Of a stretch of 64,000 nucleotides of DNA, positions 41,218 to 49,868 are shown piece after piece; within the stretch, counting starts at the first letter, position 1, and each line of letters opens with the position of its first letter. The translations under genes were made by a program, and so were the position numbers. This stretch comes from Chitinophaga sp. sic0106 (GTDB taxonomy: Bacteria > Bacteroidota > Bacteroidia > Chitinophagales > Chitinophagaceae), in the NCBI RefSeq assembly GCF_019219075.1, contig NZ_JAHUWJ010000002.1, positions 434,001-498,000 of the forward strand. The letters are read 5' to 3'. The notes below the pieces were generated by a model that was not told the DNA's origin, ran no database searches, and worked only from the letters and a program-made list of their open reading frames with translations.

Positions 41218-44028
41218 ATGAGCTCTAGCTACAAAAATAATTATAAAAAGTTTTTGCGACAGACATACCTGGCATTTGCAGGTATAGTTATCGCCGTTCC
41301 CTTTATTATAGATGCATCGGCAGGGAATATACCACACGGATTCTTCGGATTTAACAAAATTTTTGCAGACACTGTTCCGCCTGCGAAAAAAGTGGATTCG
41401 ATAAAGCCAGTTGTTCCCTCCAGGCCTAAAGATACGTTGATTGTGCCTAAAACAGGCGATTCTACGGCTTTAAAATTGCCGGGGGACTCAACCCTGCAGG
41501 ATACGACCATCGTTACGGTGGATTCGCTGTTGTTGCCTAAAGCATCGAAAGACTCACTGGACGCGGTTGTAACCGCCAAAGCGGAGGATTCTATGGTGCT
41601 GATGGTCCAGAAGAAGCAATTCTACCTGTTTGGCAATGCGAACGTAAAATATAAGACCATTGACCTGACGGCCTATGAAGTGAGTTTTGACCAGCAGACG
41701 GGGGTAATGACCGCCGTGCACGGGAAAGATACTGCCGGTAAGTACATCGGACGCCCGGTGATGAATGATGGCGGGCAGAGTGCCGAGTCGGATACGTTGG
41801 AGTACAATTTTACATCTTCCAAAGCATTAATTTTTAATACCAGGTCACAATACGGGGAGGGGTACGTGCACAGTGAAAAAACCAAGAGAATGGCTGATAA
41901 TACCATTTTTGGTTTCAAGAACGGCTATACGACCTGTAACCTGGATACACCTCACTTTAGCTTCCGGGCTAAGAAAATCAAGGTAATTCCTGATAAACTG
42001 ATCGTTTCCGGGCCTGCCAACCTGGAAATACAGGGTATCCCAACGCCTTTATTCATTCCTTTTGCCATTTTCCCGATTACCCAGGGCCAGCGCTCCGGGA
42101 TTTTGCCGCCGCAGTTTGTCACCAACGCGCAGAAAGGTATGGGGCTGGAACAGGGCGGTTATTACTTTGGGATGGGCGAGCACCTGGATATGACGCTGCG
42201 CGGGGATATTTACTCGTACGGCAGCTGGGCGCTGACAGCCAGTCCTACCTACCGCAAACGCTATAAGTATAGCGGAGGTATGACCCTGAGTTTTGCCAAT
42301 ACCAGGCTGGGTGACCCTTCTGTGCCGCAGGAGTTTGTGAACAGCCGCGACTTCCGCGTAATGTGGAACCATACCATGGATAGCAAGGCACGCCCGGGAA
42401 TTAACTTTGGAGCGAGCGTAAACTTCGGAACCAGCTCCTATAACCAATATAACGTCTACGACTACTCGACGCGTGTAAACAATAACATCGGTTCCAGTAT
42501 CAGTTTCTCGAAAACCTGGCAGAACAAGCCCTACAATCTCACTATAAACTTATCAGACAACCAGAACCTGCAAACCCGTGACGTGTCCCTGACCTTCCCG
42601 GATGCGAACTTCTCGGTGCAGACCATCTATCCTTTCCAGCCTAAAGAACTGATTGGAACGGCCAAATGGTATCATAAAATCGGTATCAGCTATACCAACC
42701 AATTCCGTAACCAGGCTTATTTCAAAGATTCTTCCTTTGGTAAAAAGGAGATGTTTGATGCGTTACAGAGCGGTATGCAGCAGAACATCCCGATCTCTTT
42801 TTCTATACCGGTGATGAAGTCGTTTACCTTTTCACCAAGTGTGAACTTCACCGAGTACTGGTATACCAAGAAAACTGAGCGCCAGTGGAATCCGAATAAA
42901 AGGAACCTGGGAACCGGTCAGCTGGGAGCCCTGGATACAACGTATATTCCTGGATTTTATGCCCAGCATGAGCTGAGTACCAGCTTGTCGCTGGCAACGG
43001 CCTTGTATGGAATGTATGATTTCGGGCAGGGTAAAATCCGGAAGATCCGGCATGTGATGCGTCCTTCGATTGGGTTGACCTACCGGCCGGACCTCACGCA
43101 GGGAGCTTATTACAACATGACTTATAATGCGGAAGGTGATTACCAGCGTGCGTCCTACTTCCAGGGATCTGTGATAGGGGTGCCTGGCGAGGGTTCCTTT
43201 GGTGGTATGAGCTTCTCCCTGGATAATAACCTGGAGATGAAAGTATTCAGCAGAAAGGATACCAGTGGTAACCACGAGCGGAAGATCAAGCTGCTGGATG
43301 GTTTCGGGTTGAATACCAACTATAACTTTGTGGCAGATTCCTTTAAGTTATCGCCTTTCAGCTTATATGCCCGTACTAACCTGTTTGACAAGTTGAATAT
43401 CTCTGCCAGCGGTACACTGGATCCTTATGTTACCAATGAGCAGAGCGGGGTTCGTAAGGACCGATATGTATGGCAGGATGGCAAGCTGAGTTTAGGCCGG
43501 TTAACAAATGCTTCCATAACGATGTCGACCTCCTTCCAGTCAAAAGACAAGAAGGGAGGAGACGAGCAGCGGCAAAAAACGCTGGATAGCTTGCAGAATG
43601 TGATGGATGCCAATGCCTTGCAGGCTGCGCAGCAGCGGCAATTGCAGATGATGCGTCAAAATCCGGGTGAATATGTGGATTTTGATATTCCATGGAGACT
43701 GGACCTGTCCTATAGCTTATCGTATACAAACCGGATCATTGCCGATTCGGGCGGTGTGGTAAAGGAGTTGCGCCAGTATGTGAGTTTTAATGGAGATTTT
43801 AGTCTGACACCGAAGTGGAAGGTAGGTATGAACAGTGGTTTCGACTTTAACTCGATGGAGATAGCGTATACCAACCTGTATATATCGAGGGATTTGCATT
43901 GCTGGCAGATGTCGATCAACCTGGTGCCGTTCGGAACCTATCGTCAGTTTAGCATTACGATTAATCCGAAGGCGGGTATATTGCGGGATTTGCGGCTTAA
44001 CCGATCGCGAACGTATTACAGTATGTAA
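41218..44028 (+). CDS. lptD: LPS-assembly protein LptD-like
   Basis: 936 residues. One hydrophobic start segment (about 15-33, signal peptide or anchor), a spacer rich in Lys, Asp and Pro, an N-terminal jelly-roll (QKKQFYLFGNANVKYKTIDLTAYEVSFD split; DTLEYNFTSSKALIFNTRS), then a large C-terminal barrel with many YSGG-, Y-N-x-Y aromatic strands, ending with YSM. LptD puts LPS into the outer leaflet. Bacteroidota forms are longer and more divergent than the Gram-negative type; the missing LptD cysteines fit that. The divergent amidase and nearby OstA-like and MCE genes make this an envelope-building block. Confidence 0.82.
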   Translation: MSSSYKNNYKKFLRQTYLAFAGIVIAVPFIIDASAGNIPHGFFGFNKIFADTVPPAKKVDSIKPVVPSRPKDTLIVPKTGDSTALKLPGDSTLQDTTIVTVDSLLLPKASKDSLDAVVTAKAEDSMVLMVQKKQFYLFGNANVKYKTIDLTAYEVSFDQQTGVMTAVHGKDTAGKYIGRPVMNDGGQSAESDTLEYNFTSSKALIFNTRSQYGEGYVHSEKTKRMADNTIFGFKNGYTTCNLDTPHFSFRAKKIKVIPDKLIVSGPANLEIQGIPTPLFIPFAIFPITQGQRSGILPPQFVTNAQKGMGLEQGGYYFGMGEHLDMTLRGDIYSYGSWALTASPTYRKRYKYSGGMTLSFANTRLGDPSVPQEFVNSRDFRVMWNHTMDSKARPGINFGASVNFGTSSYNQYNVYDYSTRVNNNIGSSISFSKTWQNKPYNLTINLSDNQNLQTRDVSLTFPDANFSVQTIYPFQPKELIGTAKWYHKIGISYTNQFRNQAYFKDSSFGKKEMFDALQSGMQQNIPISFSIPVMKSFTFSPSVNFTEYWYTKKTERQWNPNKRNLGTGQLGALDTTYIPGFYAQHELSTSLSLATALYGMYDFGQGKIRKIRHVMRPSIGLTYRPDLTQGAYYNMTYNAEGDYQRASYFQGSVIGVPGEGSFGGMSFSLDNNLEMKVFSRKDTSGNHERKIKLLDGFGLNTNYNFVADSFKLSPFSLYARTNLFDKLNISASGTLDPYVTNEQSGVRKDRYVWQDGKLSLGRLTNASITMSTSFQSKDKKGGDEQRQKTLDSLQNVMDANALQAAQQRQLQMMRQNPGEYVDFDIPWRLDLSYSLSYTNRIIADSGGVVKELRQYVSFNGDFSLTPKWKVGMNSGFDFNSMEIAYTNLYISRDLHCWQMSINLVPFGTYRQFSITINPKAGILRDLRLNRSRTYYSM

Positions 44029-44056
44029 CGTATAAGTATATACGTAGAGATATAAG

Positions 44057-44088
44057 AAAAGGCGAAGCAGTGATGCTTCGCCTTTTTT
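44057..44088. terminator. bidirectional terminator between lptD and plsC
   Basis: A 13-bp stem (44057-44069 / 44074-44086) with loop GTGA and a T-run to 44088. It ends lptD on the plus strand and plsC on the minus strand, five bases past its stop. Confidence 0.85.
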
Positions 44089-44093
44089 GCTAT

Positions 44094-44840
44094 TTATTTA
44101 TCATTAGCAATATAGTAATCCCACATAATTTTGAATACTTTCTCCTTTAATGCTACCACATCGTCTTTGGTAAGGCCTTCCGTGGGCACGGCGGGCAGGA
44201 AATGATAATCGATCCGGTGAGGCCAGGCGTAAAAACCTTTATCAGCCGGGTTGACAATTTTGGTATGAAAGAGCAGAGAAGGGATGACGGGCACCTGTGC
44301 TTCTATGGCGAGGGCAAATGCGCCATCATAAAAGGGCTTCAGGGGCTCATTCGTGCGGTTTCTGGTCCCTTCCGGGTAGAGGAGCATGTGCATGCCTTTT
44401 GCGAGTGCTTCCCGCATTTCTACGACGCTGTTTTTGCGGCTTTGTTCATCTTTGCGATCTACTAGGATGCCACCAATCCGGTACAGTACGCCGAAGAGGG
44501 GTATTTTACCCATGGAGGCTTTGGCGAGTGTTTTATTAACGCCTGGTACGCCTGGAGTGGTAACGGGCACGTCGATGAGCGCATTATGATTGCATACGAC
44601 CACGTAGGTTTTCCCTTTTTCAAAGTATTCTTCTCCTTTAATACGCACAGGGCATCCGATGAGGGGCATATAGACTTTCATCCATATTCTACCGATGGTA
44701 AGGAAACCCAGTGATTTTTTAGGATCGGGGAAGAAGGAGAAAATCCAGATGGGAATAAACACGATCAGCATGGTTCCTGCGAAAAGCAGGAGAGCGTACA
44801 GTGCAAAGACTTTTCCGAAGATGTTTTTTATCAGTTTCAT
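44094..44840 (-). CDS. plsC: 1-acyl-sn-glycerol-3-phosphate acyltransferase
   Basis: 248 residues. N-terminal membrane segment (about 12-36), then the acyltransferase motifs NHNALID (HxxxxD, His85-Asp90) and LYPEGTRNR (EGTR, 157-160), with PFYDGAFALA and VPVIP. It acylates lysophosphatidic acid to phosphatidic acid in phospholipid synthesis at the inner membrane. The closest genes are not lipid genes, so the operon is unknown; the uracil-DNA glycosylase lies 48 bases upstream on the same strand. Confidence 0.92.
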   Translation of the reverse strand: MKLIKNIFGKVFALYALLLFAGTMLIVFIPIWIFSFFPDPKKSLGFLTIGRIWMKVYMPLIGCPVRIKGEEYFEKGKTYVVVCNHNALIDVPVTTPGVPGVNKTLAKASMGKIPLFGVLYRIGGILVDRKDEQSRKNSVVEMREALAKGMHMLLYPEGTRNRTNEPLKPFYDGAFALAIEAQVPVIPSLLFHTKIVNPADKGFYAWPHRIDYHFLPAVPTEGLTKDDVVALKEKVFKIMWDYYIANDK

Positions 44841-44888
44841 ATAGCTGTTCAGCGTATCCCCGAATATATTAAATAAAAATCAATATAA

Positions 44889-45560
44889 TTATAATCGCCA
44901 GTCTACCGGTTCTATCCCTGCTTTTGCCAGGAGCTCATTTGTTTTAGAGAAGTGTTTACAACCAAAGAACCCGTTATGGGCGCTGAGTGGGGAGGGATGG
45001 GCGGCTTTGAGAATATGATGTTTGGTAGCGTCCACCAGGATTTGTTTGTCTTGCGCGAACCTTCCCCACAGCAAAAATACGACATCTCTTTTTTGGTCGG
45101 ATATTTTGCGGATAACGGCATCGGTAAATGATCCCCAGCCTATTTTGGAATGGGAGGCTGGTTCATGAGCTCTTACGGTAAGCATGGCATTCAGCAGGAG
45201 CACGCCATGTTGGGCCCATTTGGTGAGATTGCCACTGGCGGGAGGAACAAGGCCGAGGTCGGCCTGCATTTCTTTATAGATATTAACGAGTGATGGAGGA
45301 GGTTTAACGCCATCCTGGACACTGAAGCAGAGGCCATGTGCCTGTCCTTCGTTATGGTACGGGTCCTGGCCGAGAATCACTACCTTTACTTTATCGAAAG
45401 GTGTTTTATCGAAGGCGTTAAAGATATCTTCACCTTTAGGGTAGATGGTTTTTCCGAGTGCTTTTTCATGTTTAAGGAACATGACAATCTGTTCAAAATA
45501 CGATTTCTGGAATTCGTCTTTGAGGACCTCTTTCCAGGATGATTCAATTTTTACGTCCAT
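44889..45560 (-). CDS. ung: uracil-DNA glycosylase
   Basis: 223 residues, the normal family-1 length. Active-site motifs GQDPYH (Asp66 activates water), the uracil-binding GLCFSVQ and NIYKEM stretches, LLNAMLTVR and HPSPLSAHNGFFG (His188 with the leucine loop) are all present. It removes uracil from DNA made by cytosine deamination or misincorporation. It is convergent-free: the tRNA promoter lies just upstream on the opposite strand. Confidence 0.97.
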   Translation of the reverse strand: MDVKIESSWKEVLKDEFQKSYFEQIVMFLKHEKALGKTIYPKGEDIFNAFDKTPFDKVKVVILGQDPYHNEGQAHGLCFSVQDGVKPPPSLVNIYKEMQADLGLVPPASGNLTKWAQHGVLLLNAMLTVRAHEPASHSKIGWGSFTDAVIRKISDQKRDVVFLLWGRFAQDKQILVDATKHHILKAAHPSPLSAHNGFFGCKHFSKTNELLAKAGIEPVDWRL

Positions 45561-45595
45561 AGAATCACAACATTATCGAAAAAAAATAAAATTAA

Positions 45596-45628
45596 TTTGT
45601 TTTTTTAATCAGAAAATTTATACATTTG
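45596..45628 (+). promoter_or_regulatory. promoter of tRNA-Arg
   Basis: TTTG (45596-45599), 21-bp spacer, TACATTTG (45621-45628). The tRNA 5' end is 54 bases downstream. Confidence 0.75.
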
Positions 45629-45682
45629 CACTCCCAAAATGACAGATAAATATAACAATTTTGATGTCAGGATGGACGGGAT

Positions 45683-45756
45683 GTCTCGGTAGCTCAGCTG
45701 GATAGAGCAACTGCCTTCTAAGCAGTAGGTCATTGGTTCGAATCCAATCCGGGACA
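45683..45756 (+). tRNA. tRNA-Arg(UCU)
   Basis: A complete cloverleaf: acceptor stem GTCTCGG/CCGGGAC with one G-T pair, D stem GCTC/GAGC, anticodon stem ACTGC/GCAGT with loop CTTCTAA (anticodon TCT at 45717-45719, reading AGA and AGG), T stem ATTGG/CCAAT with loop TTCGAAT. The discriminator base is A; CCA is not encoded. It has its own promoter upstream and a terminator after it. Such tRNAs are common integration sites. Confidence 0.95.
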
Positions 45757-45765
45757 CACAGACTG

Positions 45766-45801
45766 AAAAAGGAAGATTGCGAAAGCGGTTTTCCTTTTTT
45801 T
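45766..45801 (+). terminator. terminator after tRNA-Arg
   Basis: An A/G-rich left arm (45766-45774) pairs with the T/C-rich right arm before the T-run (45789-45801). It is weak in GC but has a long T-run. Confidence 0.6.
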
Positions 45802-45898
45802 GTTTTATTTGAAATATTATTAGTATTTTTTAGTTGTTGCATCTTCCTTGATTTTCTAAGGAGCGTCGCGTCATTGCAAGCGGATTACTATAATTTAT

Positions 45899-45927
45899 TT
45901 TGTACTCAATCCAAATGAGTATTTTTG
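45899..45927 (+). promoter_or_regulatory. promoter of the AlbA_2/ParA operon with a dyad in its spacer
   Basis: TTTG (45899-45902), 17-bp spacer, TATTTTTG (45920-45927). The dyad TACTCA-N7-TGAGTA (45903-45908 / 45916-45921) fills the spacer, so a repressor bound there would cover both promoter elements. ATG is at 45953. Confidence 0.7.
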
Positions 45928-45952
45928 TTAAACCTAATTTACACTAATACAA

Positions 45953-47152
45953 ATGATAACAGAAAATAAGGTAAAGGAGTTAATTGCTGCAATGGAAAGT
46001 GACAGGGTGGAGAGGACAAGGTCAACTGCTGATGATAAACTTGGTCAGGCCATTTGCGCGTTTAGCAATGATTTTCCTAATCATAAGCTTCCTGGTTATC
46101 TCTTATTGGGAGTAGATGATGATGGTTCACTTGCAGGTAAGAATTATACAGATGATGATCTCCAAAAAATTGGAGGCATGAAAACAAATGGCAAAATTTT
46201 ACCTCAACCCTCAATCACAGTGAGTTCTATTTTTAAGTTTCAAGGAGGGGATGTTATTGTCATTGAGGTTAGACCTTCAAGCTATCCTCCAGTAAGATAT
46301 GATGGTAGGTGTTGGATAAGGGTAGGGCCAAGAAGGGATAAAGCTTCAGTGGAGGAAGAGAGGATACTTTCTGAAAAGAGGGTTTCAAATGCCAAGACCT
46401 ATGATCTTGTCCCCGCTTTAAGTTCTACTATCGCAGATTTAAGCATTGAATTATTCAAAATAAACTATCTAACCTCTGCTGTCGATAAAGAGACGCTTGC
46501 TGAAAATGGGAGGACCACAGAGGAACAACTAGCATCTTTGCGCTTTTACGATCCAAGAGAACATTGTCCTACCAATGCAGGTATATTGATGTTTGGTCTG
46601 AATCCTGAGTTTTATTTGCCAGGTGCTTACATACAGTATATCAAGTTTTCTGGATTAGAAATGACGGATGCTGTTGAGTATGAAAAAAAATTCTCAGGAG
46701 CATTGATAACTGAGTTACGTCTACTTGATGATTTTATTAAGGGAAATATAATTAAGGAACGTCCCCAGCGGACTGATTCGTTTCAGGAGATAAATGTACG
46801 TAATTATCCCTACTGGGCTTTGCGGGAATTAGTAATGAATGCTATCATGCATAGAAGTTATGAATCAAATGCGCCAATTTATATTTACGAATTTTCTAAC
46901 CGAATAGAAATAATTAATCCAGGAGGTTTGTTTGGTGAGGCCACCCCTCAGAATTTTCCTGACGCCAGTGATTATCGAAATGTGGTGTTGGCAGAATCGA
47001 TGAAAGTTCTAGGGTATGTAAACCGTTTTAATTATGGGGTCAAAAGGGCGATTCATGAACTTGAAAGGAACGAAAATGGGGCACCGAAGTTCGATTTGAA
47101 TCTTACAACTAAATTTAAGGTTTCAATACCAATAAATAAAAATTGGGAATGA
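45953..47152 (+). CDS. AlbA_2 (Schlafen AAA_4-type) protein with GHKL-like C-terminal domain
   Basis: 399 residues. The N-terminus fits AlbA_2: ESDRVERTRSTADDKLGQAICAFSND, LPGYLLLGVDDDGSLAG, then VIVIEVRPSSYPPVRYDGRCWIRVG (split). The middle has NAGILMFGLNPEFYLPGAYIQYI. The C-terminus resembles the HATPase_c_4 type: ALRELVMNAIMHRSYESNAPIYIYEF (N-box with NAIMHR) and RIEIINPGGLFGEAT (G-box). Such proteins are found in mobile islands, defence loci and as predicted regulators. It is clearly AT-richer than its neighbours, follows a tRNA and shares an ATGA overlap with the ParA-like gene, so the two should act together. Function not known. Confidence 0.78.
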   Translation: MITENKVKELIAAMESDRVERTRSTADDKLGQAICAFSNDFPNHKLPGYLLLGVDDDGSLAGKNYTDDDLQKIGGMKTNGKILPQPSITVSSIFKFQGGDVIVIEVRPSSYPPVRYDGRCWIRVGPRRDKASVEEERILSEKRVSNAKTYDLVPALSSTIADLSIELFKINYLTSAVDKETLAENGRTTEEQLASLRFYDPREHCPTNAGILMFGLNPEFYLPGAYIQYIKFSGLEMTDAVEYEKKFSGALITELRLLDDFIKGNIIKERPQRTDSFQEINVRNYPYWALRELVMNAIMHRSYESNAPIYIYEFSNRIEIINPGGLFGEATPQNFPDASDYRNVVLAESMKVLGYVNRFNYGVKRAIHELERNENGAPKFDLNLTTKFKVSIPINKNWE

Positions 47153-48120
47153 GGATAATTACATTTTTTAATAATAAAGGAGGAGTTGGGAAAACAACTA
47201 CGGTATATAATGTTGCATGGATGCTCTCTGAGCTAGGAGTGAAAACAGTTGCTATTGACTTAGATCCTCAATCAAATCTCACCTCAATGTTTTTATCCAA
47301 TGAGAGATTTGAGGAGATTTATGAAAATGAAATGCCAATTACTATTTTAGATGCCATTCAGCCGATTGTTGAAGGGGAGCCTTATGTGCCTGTGCATATC
47401 GAGCCTATTAATGATAATCTTGGATTGATTTTAGGTAATTTAGCTTTATCTACGTTTGAGGATAGATTAAGTGATGCCTGGCTTAAATGTTTAAATGAAG
47501 ATATTTATTCATTTCGGATTACGAGTATCTTTAAAACTATAATTGACGAATCTGTAAGTCGATTTAAGGCTCAAATTGTACTAATAGATGTTGGGCCTAA
47601 TTTGGGTGCGATTAATAGGGCTGTGACTATTAGTTCAGATTATATAATTATGCCTGTAGCTTCTGATTTATTCTCACTTCAAGGTATTAAAAACCTGGGA
47701 ACAACACTTCATCAATGGAAAAAGGGATGGAATGTACGTAGAAGTATGGTACCTAAGAAAATAGTTATACCTGAAAATAATGCTGAACCAGCGGGCTACA
47801 TTGTAATGCAATATTCCGCGAAAGAGAGTAGACCCGTCAAGTCTTATCTAAAATGGGCAAACCGTATTCCTGAGGTATTTAAACGGTTTGTTTTAGGGAA
47901 CAATGAGCTGGATTCAGACACAACCGTTGATAACGATAAAAATTGTATTGCCTTGTTAAGGCATTATAGAAGTTTAGCTCCAATGTCAATGGAAGCACAT
48001 AAACCTATATTTTTACTGAAGCCTGCTGATGGAGCGATTGGTGCACATGTATATGCGGTTCAGAAAAGCTATGAAGAATTTAAGCTGTTGACTAGAAAAA
48101 TTCTCAAAAGATGCCATTGA
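47149..48120 (+). CDS. ParA family ATPase
   Basis: 323 residues from ATG 47149 (the frame also has a TTG at 47143). The deviant Walker A box NNKGGVGKTTT is at about 8-18, followed by VAIDLDPQSNLTSMFL (Walker A'), VLIDVGPNLGAINRAV (Walker B) and a P-V-A-S-D-L-F-S segment (switch II). ParA proteins move plasmids, chromosome origins or large complexes through DNA-bound ATP cycling; no ParB or parS is seen here. It starts inside the stop of the AlbA_2 gene (ATGA), so translation is coupled. The DNA is AT-rich (18 G+C in the 60 bases at 47401). Confidence 0.9.
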   Translation: MRIITFFNNKGGVGKTTTVYNVAWMLSELGVKTVAIDLDPQSNLTSMFLSNERFEEIYENEMPITILDAIQPIVEGEPYVPVHIEPINDNLGLILGNLALSTFEDRLSDAWLKCLNEDIYSFRITSIFKTIIDESVSRFKAQIVLIDVGPNLGAINRAVTISSDYIIMPVASDLFSLQGIKNLGTTLHQWKKGWNVRRSMVPKKIVIPENNAEPAGYIVMQYSAKESRPVKSYLKWANRIPEVFKRFVLGNNELDSDTTVDNDKNCIALLRHYRSLAPMSMEAHKPIFLLKPADGAIGAHVYAVQKSYEEFKLLTRKILKRCH

Positions 48121-48230
48121 TACAAATTAAATATTCATATCTGAATGTTTGATTTAATAATTTGTATTCACAAGCGCTTCTATATAATTTCATAGTTAAT
48201 TCGAAGTTCGTACCCTATAAGAAAAGGAAA

Positions 48231-48339
48231 TGCGGGTGTATCAAAAGTAATTGTTACTCGATTTTATTCGGTCCCTGATGGAGAACATTTCATATAACCC
48301 AATTTCCGAAACCTTCAGATTACTTTTGATACATCCTCA
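48231..48339. mobile_element. MITE-like element or IS remnant, 109 bp
   Basis: The 21-bp ends 48231-48251 and 48319-48339 are inverted copies that agree in 19 of 21 positions (core TGTATCAAAAGTAAT), with 67 bp between them and no frame inside. Such ends are typical of IS termini or non-autonomous derivatives; no target-site duplication is apparent. It closes the AT-rich segment on its right side. Confidence 0.6.
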
Positions 48340-48375
48340 TCTGGTGTCATTCTATTTTTCTGGTCAAATGATCCA

Positions 48376-48768
48376 TCATTGTTCAGATTGACTGTTCACC
48401 CTTGCCTGTTGCTGTATATTAAACACCGTTCCGGCAGGATCAGTAATCCAATGCATATTTTCAGGAAGCTCCTCAATTTCATCACAGGTTTCAACACCGT
48501 TTGATTGCAGATATGCTGTTGCCGCTGCAACATCAGGAACAGTTAATTGTAACCAGGTTTCGGCATGCGTGTAGTTGTCCACGCAATCTAACCATATAAC
48601 ATTGTGACCGAACTTTACTTCGTGTGTTCTGGAAACGGTGGGATTAGTAATCGGTTTTTCCTGCACTTCTAGTTTTAGAATATCTCTGTAGAAAGCGACT
48701 GTTTTGTCGTATTTACTTTTTGGAATTTTAATGGCGATGTTAATTCCTGCTTCAAATTTTATTTCCAT
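48376..48768 (-). CDS. VOC (glyoxalase/bleomycin resistance) family protein
   Basis: 130 residues from ATG 48768 (MEIKFEAGINIAIKIP); the frame is open to 48804. Two beta-alpha-beta-beta-beta halves are visible, with DKTVAFYRDILKLEV, HEVKFGHNVIWLDC, ETWLQLTVPDVAAATAYLQSNGVE, and ITDPAGTVFNIQQQ. VOC members are metal-dependent lyases, dioxygenases or drug-binding proteins; no specific activity can be assigned. It lies between the MITE-like element and the tssG gene on the minus strand. Confidence 0.85.
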   Translation of the reverse strand: MEIKFEAGINIAIKIPKSKYDKTVAFYRDILKLEVQEKPITNPTVSRTHEVKFGHNVIWLDCVDNYTHAETWLQLTVPDVAAATAYLQSNGVETCDEIEELPENMHWITDPAGTVFNIQQQARVNSQSEQ

Positions 48769-48837
48769 GCGTAAAGATTTTATTAACTGAATTACAACAT
48801 ACATCTCAGAATGACTAAATCATGATAAGGAGGCTAA

Positions 48838-49746
48838 TCACAAATACGCCGTATACCCCAACACACTCTCCTCCAACTGCACCCTTTTCTCACTCAGCTC
48901 CATTTCCAGCCGCACTTCCATCTCTGCCGGCACAAAATAACTCACCAGCCACCGCACTATCTTTTCAAGCCTGCCTCCCGGCATTAATTGTAACGAAAGC
49001 GCTGATGTTACCGGGCCTACGCGAATGATTATTTCTTCATCACCTTCTAAAAAACAATCTCCTGCAACCATATCTACTCCTAATCTGGTTGCACCCAGGA
49101 GGCAATCGGTAACGGCTATACGGGATTGTCCCGGTACCGGGTATACGGACACCGGCAGTTGTAACATCAACCCTAGCACCTGCTCCAGTTTTTCCAGATT
49201 CCCTTTGTGATCATGCAGCAGTGGGATGAGGTGTAGAAAAATGTTCGCTTGCTGCTGATCCAGCAGTTCAAATATTTCCCATCCCGGGCGGAATATATCT
49301 ACCAGGTCGTTATAGAAATTCTTCTTATCGATTTTATTTTCGTAGAGTTCTATCAATACCCGGAAAAGATTAATCTCTGCTTCCAGCGGCATGAAAAATT
49401 TTCGTGCTTCTTTTTCCTGTTCCTTGTGCCGTTTAATCTGATCTATCAACTCTTCGGTAGAACGGGTGGAAGAGTAGGGCACGGCTGTATGAAACAAGCC
49501 TTCCGGTAACATGTCGTACAAGCCTTCCCGGTTGCTTTTAATGCACAGATAATCTTTATAACCGCCTTCCGGTGCATACCATTCTACACTGAGTATATCT
49601 TTCGAAAAATTCCGCCTGCCGGCACCTGCCGGCCAGATGAAAATTTGATTCAGGTCAATGCCTGCTTCAACCAACTCCGCGGCTAAAACAGCAGCCTTGT
49701 AATCGGTATAAAAATTGTTTAATTTAAAAAATGGGGTATCTTCCAT
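48838..49746 (-). CDS. tssG: T6SS baseplate protein TssG
   Basis: 302 residues. It matches the T6SSiii form of TssG by its FFMPLEAEINLFRVLIELYENK, FLHLIPLLHDHKGNLEKLEQVLGLMLQLPV and the final ESVLGYTAYL (conserved LG near the end). TssG joins TssF and TssE in the wedge of the T6SS baseplate. It is not in one operon with tssE and tssF as often seen; it faces left and diverges from tssN over 122 bases. The family is divergent, so identity relies partly on context. Confidence 0.72.
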   Translation of the reverse strand: MEDTPFFKLNNFYTDYKAAVLAAELVEAGIDLNQIFIWPAGAGRRNFSKDILSVEWYAPEGGYKDYLCIKSNREGLYDMLPEGLFHTAVPYSSTRSTEELIDQIKRHKEQEKEARKFFMPLEAEINLFRVLIELYENKIDKKNFYNDLVDIFRPGWEIFELLDQQQANIFLHLIPLLHDHKGNLEKLEQVLGLMLQLPVSVYPVPGQSRIAVTDCLLGATRLGVDMVAGDCFLEGDEEIIIRVGPVTSALSLQLMPGGRLEKIVRWLVSYFVPAEMEVRLEMELSEKRVQLEESVLGYTAYL

Positions 49747-49868
49747 AAATCAATTATTCAATTAAATTTATAGTCTTTAAATTAGCATAAAATCAGGCAA
49801 AACCCTAAAAAATGAACCCTTGCCTGTGTATTTTTTTAGATTAACCGCTCCGGACCATATCAATTACT

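Noticed and set aside
45683..48339. An att-site duplication of the tRNA-Arg 3' end at the island's far edge
   Set aside because: I looked for a copy of the T-arm and acceptor sequence around 48.1-48.4 kb and found none, so integration at the tRNA is only suggested.
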